The notes beneath the pieces are model-generated. The model did no database searches. It had not been told where the DNA came from and saw only the letters and a list, made by a program, of their open reading frames with translations. From Halanaerobiales bacterium (lineage in GTDB: Bacteria > Bacillota_F > Halanaerobiia > DY22613), in contig JAGMES010000106.1 of assembly GCA_023128035.1 (NCBI GenBank), positions 1-14,896 of the forward strand: a stretch of DNA of 14,896 bases, in the 5' to 3' direction. Numbering within the stretch: position 1 is the stretch's first letter; every line of letters begins with the position of its first letter. Of this stretch, positions 1 through 6,808 are shown one piece after another. Position numbers and translations under genes: made by a program.

Positions 1-787
1 CGTAGATAGCATCAATACGACCCTGAAAGTCTAAATGCATAGTACTGTTGTTAACACCAGTATCAAGACCGGTATCACAAACACCAACTACCTGACCAGA
101 ACCATCATAACCTAATGTCCAGATGTCATCTACATCCATATAACCTTTAGCTACATCATTGAACAATTCGAATTGAACTACTGGTTCAATATGCTTAACT
201 GAATTTAAGTTAGCAAATTTTTCTAATTGATTGCTGTTCATTTTAACAGCTACCTTACCTTTACCATGAGCCAGTTTTTTACCGTGAGCATTGATGATCT
301 CGTTATCAAGAACAGAAGTATCATCACCAAATGTACTGATTCTAACTACAATTTCACCTTGAGCTTTCACGTTTCCAAATTCATCTTTCAAAGATGGATT
401 TACTTTGTAAGCTGGTTGATAAATCATTACTTCCTCTACACATGAAAGTCCAGCCACTTTTTCAGCCATTTTCGGATTCATTGTTACTAGAAAAGCGAAT
501 TTTGGGATAAATTCAACTAGCGTAGCACCTATCAATTCTACACTATTCTTCATAGATTGCTCGATTGGACCTGAGAAAACGATCACGTATGGGCCAACTT
601 CACCATTGCGATAAGCTTGTTTAGTCAAGCCGTATGGTAAATTACCATTTGTCATACCTTTTAAATGAACCTCTGCAGCCTTAACCTTTGTTTTAGGTGC
701 TGCAAATAATGTTATTGGGAACAACATAAACACCAACATCGTCATTGTTAAGAACAACCCAACATAAGTATTAAACTTTCTACTCAT
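1..787 (-). CDS. Secreted subtilisin-like serine protease (S8, KP-43 type), 3' part outside window
   Basis: This is the N-terminal 262 residues of a secreted S8 protease; the reading frame runs open off the left edge. It starts MSRKF, followed by a hydrophobic signal segment (about residues 8-30) ending near an Ala-Ala, then a propeptide of about 170 residues resembling its two neighbours. The mature domain begins around VDDIWTLGY, and the catalytic Asp lies in VCDTGLDTG (Asp238). The His and Ser of the triad lie beyond the edge. The start at 787 is supported by AAAGGAGG at good spacing. It closely parallels the protease at 1073-3604 but has a slightly longer stretch after the signal peptide. 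The role is probably extracellular protein degradation. Whether the gene is intact beyond the window is unknown. Confidence 0.9.
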   Translation of the reverse strand, partial: MSRKFNTYVGLFLTMTMLVFMLFPITLFAAPKTKVKAAEVHLKGMTNGNLPYGLTKQAYRNGEVGPYVIVFSGPIEQSMKNSVELIGATLVEFIPKFAFLVTMNPKMAEKVAGLSCVEEVMIYQPAYKVNPSLKDEFGNVKAQGEIVVRISTFGDDTSVLDNEIINAHGKKLAHGKGKVAVKMNSNQLEKFANLNSVKHIEPVVQFELFNDVAKGYMDVDDIWTLGYDGSGQVVGVCDTGLDTGVNNSTMHLDFQGRIDAIY

Positions 788-877
788 CTCTAAAATTCCT
801 CCTTTGTTTTTCCTCTACTAAGTTTTGATAAAACTTACCTTAACTTCTCGACTATGACCTCCTCTACTAATTTCATA

Positions 878-887
878 CCTCCTTTCC
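878..887 (-). promoter_or_regulatory. Distal GGAGG element in protease leader (STAB-SD-like)
   Basis: GGAAAGGAGG lies about 31 nt from the predicted transcription start and about 90 nt upstream of the true start codon. It is too far away to initiate that gene. An equivalent element occurs at the same place in the other two protease leaders. It resembles the 5' stabilising Shine-Dalgarno element known from cry3A mRNA; that role here is inference. Confidence 0.5.
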
Positions 888-925
888 AATATCCATTATT
901 ATTGGATTATTGTTTAGTATATATT

Positions 926-954
926 ATATTCTACCTTTAATCTTAAATTCCTTC
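926..954 (-). promoter_or_regulatory. Sigma-H-type promoter of the leftmost protease
   Basis: On the minus strand, GAAGGAATT, an 11-nt spacer and GTAGAATAT match the Bacillus sigma-H pattern RnAGGAwww-N11/12-RnnGAATww at every defined position. The predicted start of transcription is near 918, giving a leader of about 130 nt. The same arrangement precedes both paralogues. Confidence 0.7.
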
Positions 955-1030
955 TTTAAGTTCTTTTTATTTCCTTTTGTAGCAAAAAAAATATTCGTTT
1001 CTTTTTTTACTAAAATATTTTAGCTTAAAT

Positions 1031-1067
1031 AAAAAAAAGTATTGGCATATCGCCAACACCTTTTTTT
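1031..1067 (-). terminator. Rho-independent terminator after the 843-residue protease
   Basis: A hairpin with arms around GTGTTGGC and GCCAATAC, with one G-T pair, is followed on the minus strand by a run of eight T. It lies just beyond the stop codon at 1073. It belongs to the same hairpin family as those at 3877 and 4477. Confidence 0.85.
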
Positions 1068-1072
1068 ATAAA

Positions 1073-1370
1073 TTATTGAATTACTGGATAAGTAGCTGTC
1101 AAAGTATAATATATTTTTTTACGGGAAGTTGTAGTTACAGTAATTTTATAGTTACCAGTTACAGTCGCATTATAAGTGATTGAAGATGTTCCAGTAGCTA
1201 CATTTGTTCCAGCTGGATTATAAAGTTTGATTGTGCAAGAACTAGTATTCATAGACAAATCAATAGTACCTGTACCAGTTACGTTAATAGTAAACTCATC
1301 TAATTGACCTGATCTTACATTATCACTAAAAGTATCAGTTGTATTAACTATTGATACAGGATTATCAACA
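1073..1370 (-). repeat. C-terminal domain repeat, copy A
   Basis: These 298 nt, encoding the PPC-like domain to the stop codon, align without gaps to 3936-4233. From 1167 to 1370 only one base differs (1283 versus 4146), while the stop-proximal part differs more. This indicates a recent duplication or gene conversion. Confidence 0.9.
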
Positions 1371-3604
1371 GTTACAGTAATTGTGTTGGAAGAACCAACA
1401 TTACCATTAGCATCAAAAGCTTTTGCTTGGATTGAATGGCTACCATTGCTAACAGTAGTTGTATCCCAGCTAGCACTGTATGGGCTAGTAGTATCTGTAG
1501 CTACTTTAGCACCATCTACATAGAACTCAACTCTGTTTACAGTTTCATTATCACTTGCTGTTGCACTTAAAGTAATAGTATCAATTACAGTTGCGCCATT
1601 AGATGGAGCAGTAAGGCTACAAGTTGGAGGAGTAATATCTCCACTTGAAGTACCAAAGTCTGCAGATACGAATACTGCAAATGGCTGTGGTCCGTTAGGT
1701 ACGTTATAAGCAATAACTTCAACAGTATAGTTACCTAATTCTGGATTACTAATCCAAACATTCTCTACGTTGTTTAAACGATCGTATGCTGTATTATATG
1801 GACTTGTAAAATCATTACCATAATATACAGTACCAGATGGGGAAGTAACTTTAACATCTAAGTCATTAACAAGAGCTTTAGAAGCAGTAGTTGAACCTGG
1901 ATAGTCAGTCCAAACTAAAGTTACTCTTAATGGAGTATTGCCAGATTGAATAGTATAATTAAAGTTTTGAGATTGACCAGTATTTAAGCTATAGTTTTCA
2001 TCTTCATATTGATACTCTTTGGAAACTAAAGAATCAATTAAACTTACACGACCCCAACCTTGATCACGACTTGGTACGCCAAAGCCCATGTCAGTTGCAC
2101 CATTGATAATAGCAGCTTTCATCATTGCTGGTGATGGAGTATGATTCCATTCAGTTTGCATAAACTCACGTGCAGTTGCTACTGCACCAGCAGTTAATGG
2201 AGTAGCCATAGAAGTACCACCCATATATGCATAGTAAGTGTCATAATTAGCCCAGAAGGAAGTATCTGCAGCTAAAGTAGATCTTGTTGAAAGAATAAAG
2301 GTACCTGGAGCTACGATATCAGGCTTAATTCGACCATCTTCAGTCCAACCGCGGCTGGAGAATATAGCAATTTCATTTGGATTATCGGAAATTGAATGTA
2401 GAGAAGGACGATAATTTTCAGATGCACCAACAGTGATACAGTTCTTTGCGGTACCTGGTGTACCAATAGAATCATAAAGAATTTGAGTCCAAGTATCATC
2501 TGTTCCATCATTACCTGCTGCAAAGAGAACTATCATATCATTATTCCAAACATATTCGTCAAGATTTTGTGCATCAACATCATAATCATTTACAGACGCA
2601 CCCCAGGAATTTGTATGGATTCTAGCACCAGCATTCCATGATTCAGCAAACAGAGTATTTAAATCATTTGGTAATCCACCTAAACCACCTCGACTATCCA
2701 ATACGGATTGGAATACTAGGTGAGCTGCAGGAGCCATACCTTTGATTTGACCATTACTTCTTGCACCATCACCTAATACTGAACCAGCAACATGAGTACC
2801 ATGACCATGTGGGTCATCAGCTGTACTACGTCCTAAAGCATAGATTGCATCAATTCTACCTTGGAAGTCTAAGTGCATGCCACTATTGTTAACACCAGTA
2901 TCAAGACCAGTATCACAAACACCAACTACCTGACCAGAACCCTCATAACCTAAGTTCCACAAATCATCTACATCCATGTAACCTTTAGCAACATCGTTGA
3001 ACAATTTGTACTCTTTATGTATTTCTATATACTTAACAGAATTTAAATTAGCAAATTTCTCTAATTGATTACTGTGCATTGTAACAACTACTTTACCTTT
3101 ACCATTAGCTACTTTTTTACCATGAGCATTGATGATTTCGTTATCAAGAACGGTAGTATCATCACCAAATGTCATGATTCTAACTGTAACTTCGCCATCA
3201 TTTTTAATGTTACCAAATTCATCCTTTAAAGAAGGATTTACTTTATATGCTGGTTGATAAATCATTACATCTTCTACAAAAGAAAGTGCTTCTACATTTT
3301 TAGCTTCTTCTGGAGTCATTAAAGCTAAAAATGAAAATTCAGGAATATACTCTACTAAGTTTGCTCCCTCTTGATACATACCTGATTTCATTTCTGGATC
3401 AATTGGACCATTACAAATGATTATATATGGACCTTCTACACCAGACTGATAAGCTTTCTTTATAAGACCATAAGGTAATTTGTTATCTTTAGCAAAACCT
3501 TTTAAACGAAGATCATTACTTGCAAGTGATGTTATTGAAAACAACATAAATGCCATTGATAAAACTAACAATAAACCTAAATTACGTCTAAACTTTCTAC
3601 TCAT
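1073..3604 (-). CDS. Secreted subtilisin-like serine protease (S8, KP-43 type) with Ig-like and C-terminal beta domains
   Basis: An 843-residue exported endopeptidase. Domains in order: signal peptide (1-29), propeptide (about 30-200), S8 catalytic domain (about 205-530), jelly-roll beta-sandwich typical of KP-43 proteases (about 535-650), bacterial Ig-like domain (about 658-746), and a C-terminal PPC-like beta domain (747-843). The catalytic triad is Asp231 (CDTG), His268 (HGTHVAG) and Ser465 (GGTSMATP), with oxyanion Asn365 (AAGND). The start at 3604 is chosen because GGAGGAG sits correctly before it and MSRKF begins the signal peptide, as in both paralogues. An upstream in-frame ATG at 3706 would put 34 charged residues before the signal. 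There is no LPXTG or SLH anchor, so it is probably released or held by the C-terminal domains. The last 298 nt are nearly duplicated in the neighbouring pseudogene. Confidence 0.93.
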   Translation of the reverse strand: MSRKFRRNLGLLLVLSMAFMLFSITSLASNDLRLKGFAKDNKLPYGLIKKAYQSGVEGPYIIICNGPIDPEMKSGMYQEGANLVEYIPEFSFLALMTPEEAKNVEALSFVEDVMIYQPAYKVNPSLKDEFGNIKNDGEVTVRIMTFGDDTTVLDNEIINAHGKKVANGKGKVVVTMHSNQLEKFANLNSVKYIEIHKEYKLFNDVAKGYMDVDDLWNLGYEGSGQVVGVCDTGLDTGVNNSGMHLDFQGRIDAIYALGRSTADDPHGHGTHVAGSVLGDGARSNGQIKGMAPAAHLVFQSVLDSRGGLGGLPNDLNTLFAESWNAGARIHTNSWGASVNDYDVDAQNLDEYVWNNDMIVLFAAGNDGTDDTWTQILYDSIGTPGTAKNCITVGASENYRPSLHSISDNPNEIAIFSSRGWTEDGRIKPDIVAPGTFILSTRSTLAADTSFWANYDTYYAYMGGTSMATPLTAGAVATAREFMQTEWNHTPSPAMMKAAIINGATDMGFGVPSRDQGWGRVSLIDSLVSKEYQYEDENYSLNTGQSQNFNYTIQSGNTPLRVTLVWTDYPGSTTASKALVNDLDVKVTSPSGTVYYGNDFTSPYNTAYDRLNNVENVWISNPELGNYTVEVIAYNVPNGPQPFAVFVSADFGTSSGDITPPTCSLTAPSNGATVIDTITLSATASDNETVNRVEFYVDGAKVATDTTSPYSASWDTTTVSNGSHSIQAKAFDANGNVGSSNTITVTVDNPVSIVNTTDTFSDNVRSGQLDEFTINVTGTGTIDLSMNTSSCTIKLYNPAGTNVATGTSSITYNATVTGNYKITVTTTSRKKIYYTLTATYPVIQ

Positions 3605-3681
3605 CTTGAAACTCCTCCTCTTTTTTAACAATATTAAAAATCCTCTTCTACACCTAACTTCTACTTCCCTAATTTTCTCTA

Positions 3682-3693
3682 CCCCCTCCTTCC
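3682..3693 (-). promoter_or_regulatory. Distal GGAGG element in protease leader (STAB-SD-like)
   Basis: GGAAGGAGGGGG lies about 31 nt into the predicted transcript and about 78 nt upstream of the start codon at 3604. A separate proximal GGAGGAG serves translation. The position is equivalent to 878-887 and 6615-6624. Confidence 0.5.
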
Positions 3694-3731
3694 AATACAT
3701 ATTCATTTTGGAGTTTTGTTATGATAGTTAT

Positions 3732-3760
3732 ATATTCTACCTTTATTCCTTAGTTCCTTC
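3732..3760 (-). promoter_or_regulatory. Sigma-H-type promoter of the 843-residue protease
   Basis: GAAGGAACT, an 11-nt spacer and GTAGAATAT on the minus strand match the sigma-H pattern with one deviation (C in the www part of the -35). Transcription should start near 3724. The 331-nt gap 3605-3935 holds this promoter, the leader, a 16-nt block shared with the leftmost gene (3801-3816) and the pseudogene's terminator. Confidence 0.68.
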
Positions 3761-3800
3761 CTTGAATTCTTTTTTTTTCCTTTGCTAACACTAAAAATTT

Positions 3801-3816
3801 TTCGTTTCTTTTTTTA
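3801..3816 (-). repeat. 16-nt block shared upstream of two sigma-H promoters
   Basis: TAAAAAAAGAAACGAA (minus strand) is identical to 994-1009 and lies 40 nt upstream of the -35 box here, and 39 nt upstream of that of the leftmost protease. It is absent before the 659-residue protease. It could be an UP element, a regulator site, or simply residual homology. Confidence 0.45.
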
Positions 3817-3876
3817 TTTTAAACAATATTTTTATTATTATTTAATTTTTTCTACAATTGATGACTTGTTAGCAAT

Positions 3877-3915
3877 AAAAAAGAAGTGTTGGCATATTGC
3901 CAACACTTCTTTTTT
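3877..3915. terminator. Bidirectional hairpin terminator after the protease pseudogene
   Basis: Two perfect 17-nt arms (AAAAAAGAAGTGTTGGC and its complement) surround a 5-nt loop, with T-runs on both strands. Both arms are identical to those of the hairpin at 4477-4516, exactly 600 nt away; only the loops differ. Confidence 0.88.
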
Positions 3916-3935
3916 TCTTTTTTATTAATTATTGA

Positions 3936-4233
3936 TTATTGAATTACTGGATAAGTAGCTGTCAAAGTATAATATACTCTTTGACGTGAAGTTGTAGTTA
4001 CAATAATCTTATAGTTACCTGTAACAGTAGCATTATAAGTGATTGAAGATGTTCCAGTAGCTACATTTGTTCCAGCTGGATTATAAAGTTTGATTGTGCA
4101 AGAACTAGTATTCATAGACAAATCAATAGTACCTGTACCAGTTACATTAATAGTAAACTCATCTAATTGACCTGATCTTACATTATCACTAAAAGTATCA
4201 GTTGTATTAACTATTGATACAGGATTATCAACA
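3936..4233 (-). repeat. C-terminal domain repeat, copy B
   Basis: The gap-free partner of 1073-1370, lying in the frameshifted 3' part of the pseudogene. Confidence 0.9.
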
Positions 4234-4467
4234 ATTACTAATCCAAACATTCTCTACATTGTTTAAACGATCGTATGCTGTATTATATGGACCTTCTACA
4301 CCAAACTGATAAGCTTTCTTTGTAAGACCATAAGGTAATTTGTTATCTTTAGCAAAACCTTTTAAATAAACTTCACTTGTAGCAAATGCTGATACTGAGA
4401 ACAACATAAATGCCAATACTGCCAATGTCAAAACTAATCCAACATTACGTCTAAACTTTCTACTCAT
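3936..4467 (-). pseudogene. Deleted and frameshifted S8 protease copy
   Basis: This is a remnant of a protease gene like its neighbours. It keeps a signal peptide (MSRKFRRN...), about 30 residues of propeptide, then jumps at GVEGPY into the beta-sandwich segment NTAYDRLNNVENVW. It jumps again into the C-terminal PPC-like domain, out of frame, so the first frame stops right after WISNC (stop at 4228). The C-terminal domain continues in another frame to a stop at 3936. Relative to the 843-residue paralogue, about 543 codons and then about 125 codons are missing. The whole catalytic domain is gone. The leader and promoter are also missing: homology ends 3 nt before the start codon, directly against the terminator of the upstream protease. 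The signal region resembles the 659-residue gene while the propeptide resembles the 843-residue gene, so it is also a mosaic. Confidence 0.9.
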
Positions 4468-4476
4468 CTCATAAAC

Positions 4477-4516
4477 AAAAAAGAAGTGTTGGCTCTATTG
4501 CCAACACTTCTTTTTT
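4477..4516. terminator. Bidirectional hairpin terminator after the 659-residue protease
   Basis: The same 17-nt perfect arms as at 3877-3915, with a 6-nt loop, 15 nt beyond the stop codon at 4531. It ends only 10 nt upstream of the pseudogene start codon, so the pseudogene has no room for its own promoter. Confidence 0.88.
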
Positions 4517-4530
4517 TAACACAAATCCTA

Positions 4531-6510
4531 TTAAAAATCAGCGGATAAGAATAAAGCAAATGGTTGAGGACCTTGTGGTACGTTATAACCAATAATTTCA
4601 ACAGTGTAAATACCAGTTTCTGGAGTATCGATCCAAACATTCTCAACGTTATTCAAACGATCATATGCACTATTAAATGGAGTTATGAAATCATTACCAT
4701 AATATACAGTGCCAGATGGTGAAGTTATCTTAAGATCCAAGTCATTAACCAAAGCTACTGAAGCAGTGGTGGAACCTGGGTAGTCAGACCAAACTAAAGA
4801 TACTCTTAATGGAGTATTTTGAGATGCAACTGTATAAGTGAACGATTGAGTTTGACCAGTGTTCAAGCTATAAGTTTCATCTTCATAATTATATTCTTTA
4901 GAAGCTAAAGAGTCAATCAAGCTTACACGACCCCAACCTTGATCATTACTTGGTACACCAAAGCCCATGTCAGTTGCACCATTGATAATAGCAGCTTTCA
5001 TCATCGCTGGAGATGGAGTATGATTCCATTCAGTTTGCATATATTCACGAGCAACTGCTACTGCACCAGCAGTTAATGGAGTAGACATTGAAGTACCACC
5101 CATGTATGCATAATAATCATTGTAAGGCTCCCAGTAATTTTCGACTGGAGCTAAAGATGACTTAGTTGAAAGAATGAAAGTACCTGGAGCTACGACATCA
5201 GGCTTAATACGGCCATCAGCTGTAGTACCACGGCTAGAGAATGCCACTATTTCATCAATATTATCACTAATATGACCGATAACTGTTACCCACATGTCAG
5301 GACGATAGTTCTCACTAGCACCTACAGTAATACAGTTCTTAGCAGAAGCTGGAGAACCAATTGTGTTGTAAATTGGATAATTCCAGTCAGCATCTGCACC
5401 CTCATTACCTGCTGCAACGAGAATGATCATATCATTGTTCCATACATAGTCATCAAGATTAGCGGAATCTGTAGTATAAGCACCATTTAAAGCAGCGCCC
5501 CAAGAATTTGTATGAATTCTTGCACCAGCGTCCCATGATTGACTAAAGAGAGTATGTAAATCAGTTGGAAGACCACCTAAGCCCCCACGCTTGTCCAATA
5601 CGGATTGAAATACTACGTGTGCTGCAGGAGCCATGCCTCTAATTTGACCATTACTTCTTGCACCATCACCTAAAACTGAACCTGCAACATGAGTACCATG
5701 CCCATCTGGGTCATCAGCAAGTGCTTTTGGTCTAGTGCGGCCTAAAGCAATAAGAGCATCAATACGACCTTGGAAGTCTAAGTGCATAGTGCTATCATTT
5801 TTACCAGAATCTAAACCAGTATCAGCGATACCTACTACCTGACCAGTTCCTTCATAACCTAAATTCCAAATATCATCTACGTCCATGATTCCGTCAGCAA
5901 CATCATTAAATAGAACAAAATCTACTTTTCTTTCAATAAACTTAACTTCATTCATATTAGCAAAAGTTGCTAATTGATTGCTATGCATTTTTACAACTGC
6001 ATGACCTTTAGCTTGACCTAATTTTTTACCATGAGCATTAGCAATCGCATTGTCTAATACAGTTACATCTTCATCAAAAGTAAGGATATTAACTGTTACT
6101 TCATCATAAGCTTTGATGTTACCAAACATATCTTTTAAAGATGGATCAACTTTATAAGCAGGTTGATAAATCATTACACCTTCTACAAATGAAAGTGCTT
6201 CCACATTTGTAGCTTCTTCTGGAGTCATTAAAGCTAAAAATGAAAATTCAGGAATATATTCTACTAAATTTGCACCTTCATCAATCATTAGGTTCTTCAT
6301 TTCTGGATCAATTGGACCATCACAAACGATTACGTAAGGGCCTTCCTCATTAGGCTGATAATCTTTCTTTGTAAGACCATAAGGTAATTTATCTGTTTTA
6401 CCTTTTAAATGAACTTCTTTTGCAGCAAATGCTGTTACTGATAACAACATGAAAGCCAACACTGCCAATGTTAAAACCAATCCAACATTCCGTCTAAACT
6501 TTCTACTCAT
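4531..6510 (-). CDS. Secreted subtilisin-like serine protease (S8, KP-43 type), short form
   Basis: A 659-residue exported endopeptidase. It has a signal peptide (1-30, ending AFAA), a propeptide (about 31-200), an S8 catalytic domain (about 205-538) and a C-terminal jelly-roll beta-sandwich (about 545-659) ending SADF. Catalytic residues are Asp230 (ADTG), His271 (HGTHVAG) and Ser474 (GGTSMSTP), with oxyanion Asn369 (AAGNE). It lacks the Ig-like and PPC-like domains of the 843-residue paralogue, and the residue before the catalytic Asp is Ala where both paralogues have Cys. The start at 6510 follows AAAGGAGGAG at normal spacing. It has its own sigma-H-type promoter and terminator, so it is a single-gene transcript. 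The role is probably extracellular protein degradation; the physiological substrate is unknown. Confidence 0.94.
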   Translation of the reverse strand: MSRKFRRNVGLVLTLAVLAFMLLSVTAFAAKEVHLKGKTDKLPYGLTKKDYQPNEEGPYVIVCDGPIDPEMKNLMIDEGANLVEYIPEFSFLALMTPEEATNVEALSFVEGVMIYQPAYKVDPSLKDMFGNIKAYDEVTVNILTFDEDVTVLDNAIANAHGKKLGQAKGHAVVKMHSNQLATFANMNEVKFIERKVDFVLFNDVADGIMDVDDIWNLGYEGTGQVVGIADTGLDSGKNDSTMHLDFQGRIDALIALGRTRPKALADDPDGHGTHVAGSVLGDGARSNGQIRGMAPAAHVVFQSVLDKRGGLGGLPTDLHTLFSQSWDAGARIHTNSWGAALNGAYTTDSANLDDYVWNNDMIILVAAGNEGADADWNYPIYNTIGSPASAKNCITVGASENYRPDMWVTVIGHISDNIDEIVAFSSRGTTADGRIKPDVVAPGTFILSTKSSLAPVENYWEPYNDYYAYMGGTSMSTPLTAGAVAVAREYMQTEWNHTPSPAMMKAAIINGATDMGFGVPSNDQGWGRVSLIDSLASKEYNYEDETYSLNTGQTQSFTYTVASQNTPLRVSLVWSDYPGSTTASVALVNDLDLKITSPSGTVYYGNDFITPFNSAYDRLNNVENVWIDTPETGIYTVEIIGYNVPQGPQPFALFLSADF

Positions 6511-6614
6511 CTCTTAACTCCTCCTTTTTTTCTCCTCCAAATTTTCCTCTCAAAAGACTACTTCACATACACAACTACTCATTTTCCATTATCCTCATTT
6601 TTTACCCCCTTAAT

Positions 6615-6624
6615 CCCCTCCTTC
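6615..6624 (-). promoter_or_regulatory. Distal GGAGG element in protease leader (STAB-SD-like)
   Basis: GAAGGAGGGG lies about 28 nt into the predicted transcript and about 105 nt upstream of the start codon at 6510, which has its own proximal AAAGGAGGAG. It is the third instance of the element at 878 and 3682. Confidence 0.5.
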
Positions 6625-6659
6625 TAAATGTATTATACTTGTAACGTTTATGTATTTAT

Positions 6660-6688
6660 ATATTCTACCCAAAATCTTTTTATCCTTC
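6660..6688 (-). promoter_or_regulatory. Sigma-H-type promoter of the 659-residue protease
   Basis: GAAGGATAA, an 11-nt spacer and GTAGAATAT on the minus strand match RnAGGAwww-N11-RnnGAATww at every defined position. A TATAAT lies further downstream (near 6635) but has no recognisable -35 partner. Confidence 0.7.
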
Positions 6689-6756
6689 TTTTATTTCATG
6701 TTTTTTATTTTGATGGTAAAAAAGCATATATATACTGTGCTCGGAAAAGATCAAAC

Positions 6757-6793
6757 AAAAAAAGGTGTTAGCAATACCGCTTACACCTTTTTT
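6757..6793 (-). terminator. Rho-independent terminator after mazG
   Basis: The arms GGTGTTAGC and GCTTACACC (one mismatch) surround a 6-nt loop, with T-runs on both strands, 16 nt beyond the mazG stop. The stem is a diverged relative of the GTGTTGGC hairpins after the proteases. Confidence 0.85.
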
Positions 6794-6808
6794 CACTAAA
6801 TCTTTATA

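Noticed and set aside
835..876. Thirteen-codon ORF (MKLVEEVIVEKLR) in the leftmost protease leader
   Set aside because: GGAGG is only one base from its ATG, too close for initiation, and the frame is not kept in the other leaders.
3605..3706. In-frame ATG at 3706 giving a 34-residue N-terminal extension of the 843-residue protease
   Set aside because: It would bury the signal peptide behind charged residues. The paralogues begin at MSRKF, and the proximal GGAGGAG serves the start at 3604.
3936..4250. The C-terminal half of the pseudogene as a separate 104-residue gene or frameshift product
   Set aside because: It has no ribosome site or signal peptide; its first codons are the frameshifted junction. 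Nothing resembling a slippery site was seen at the frame change.
877..6700. Repeats around the proteases as a CRISPR array
   Set aside because: Repeated elements are terminators and homologous coding sequence hundreds of bases apart, with no regular spacers.
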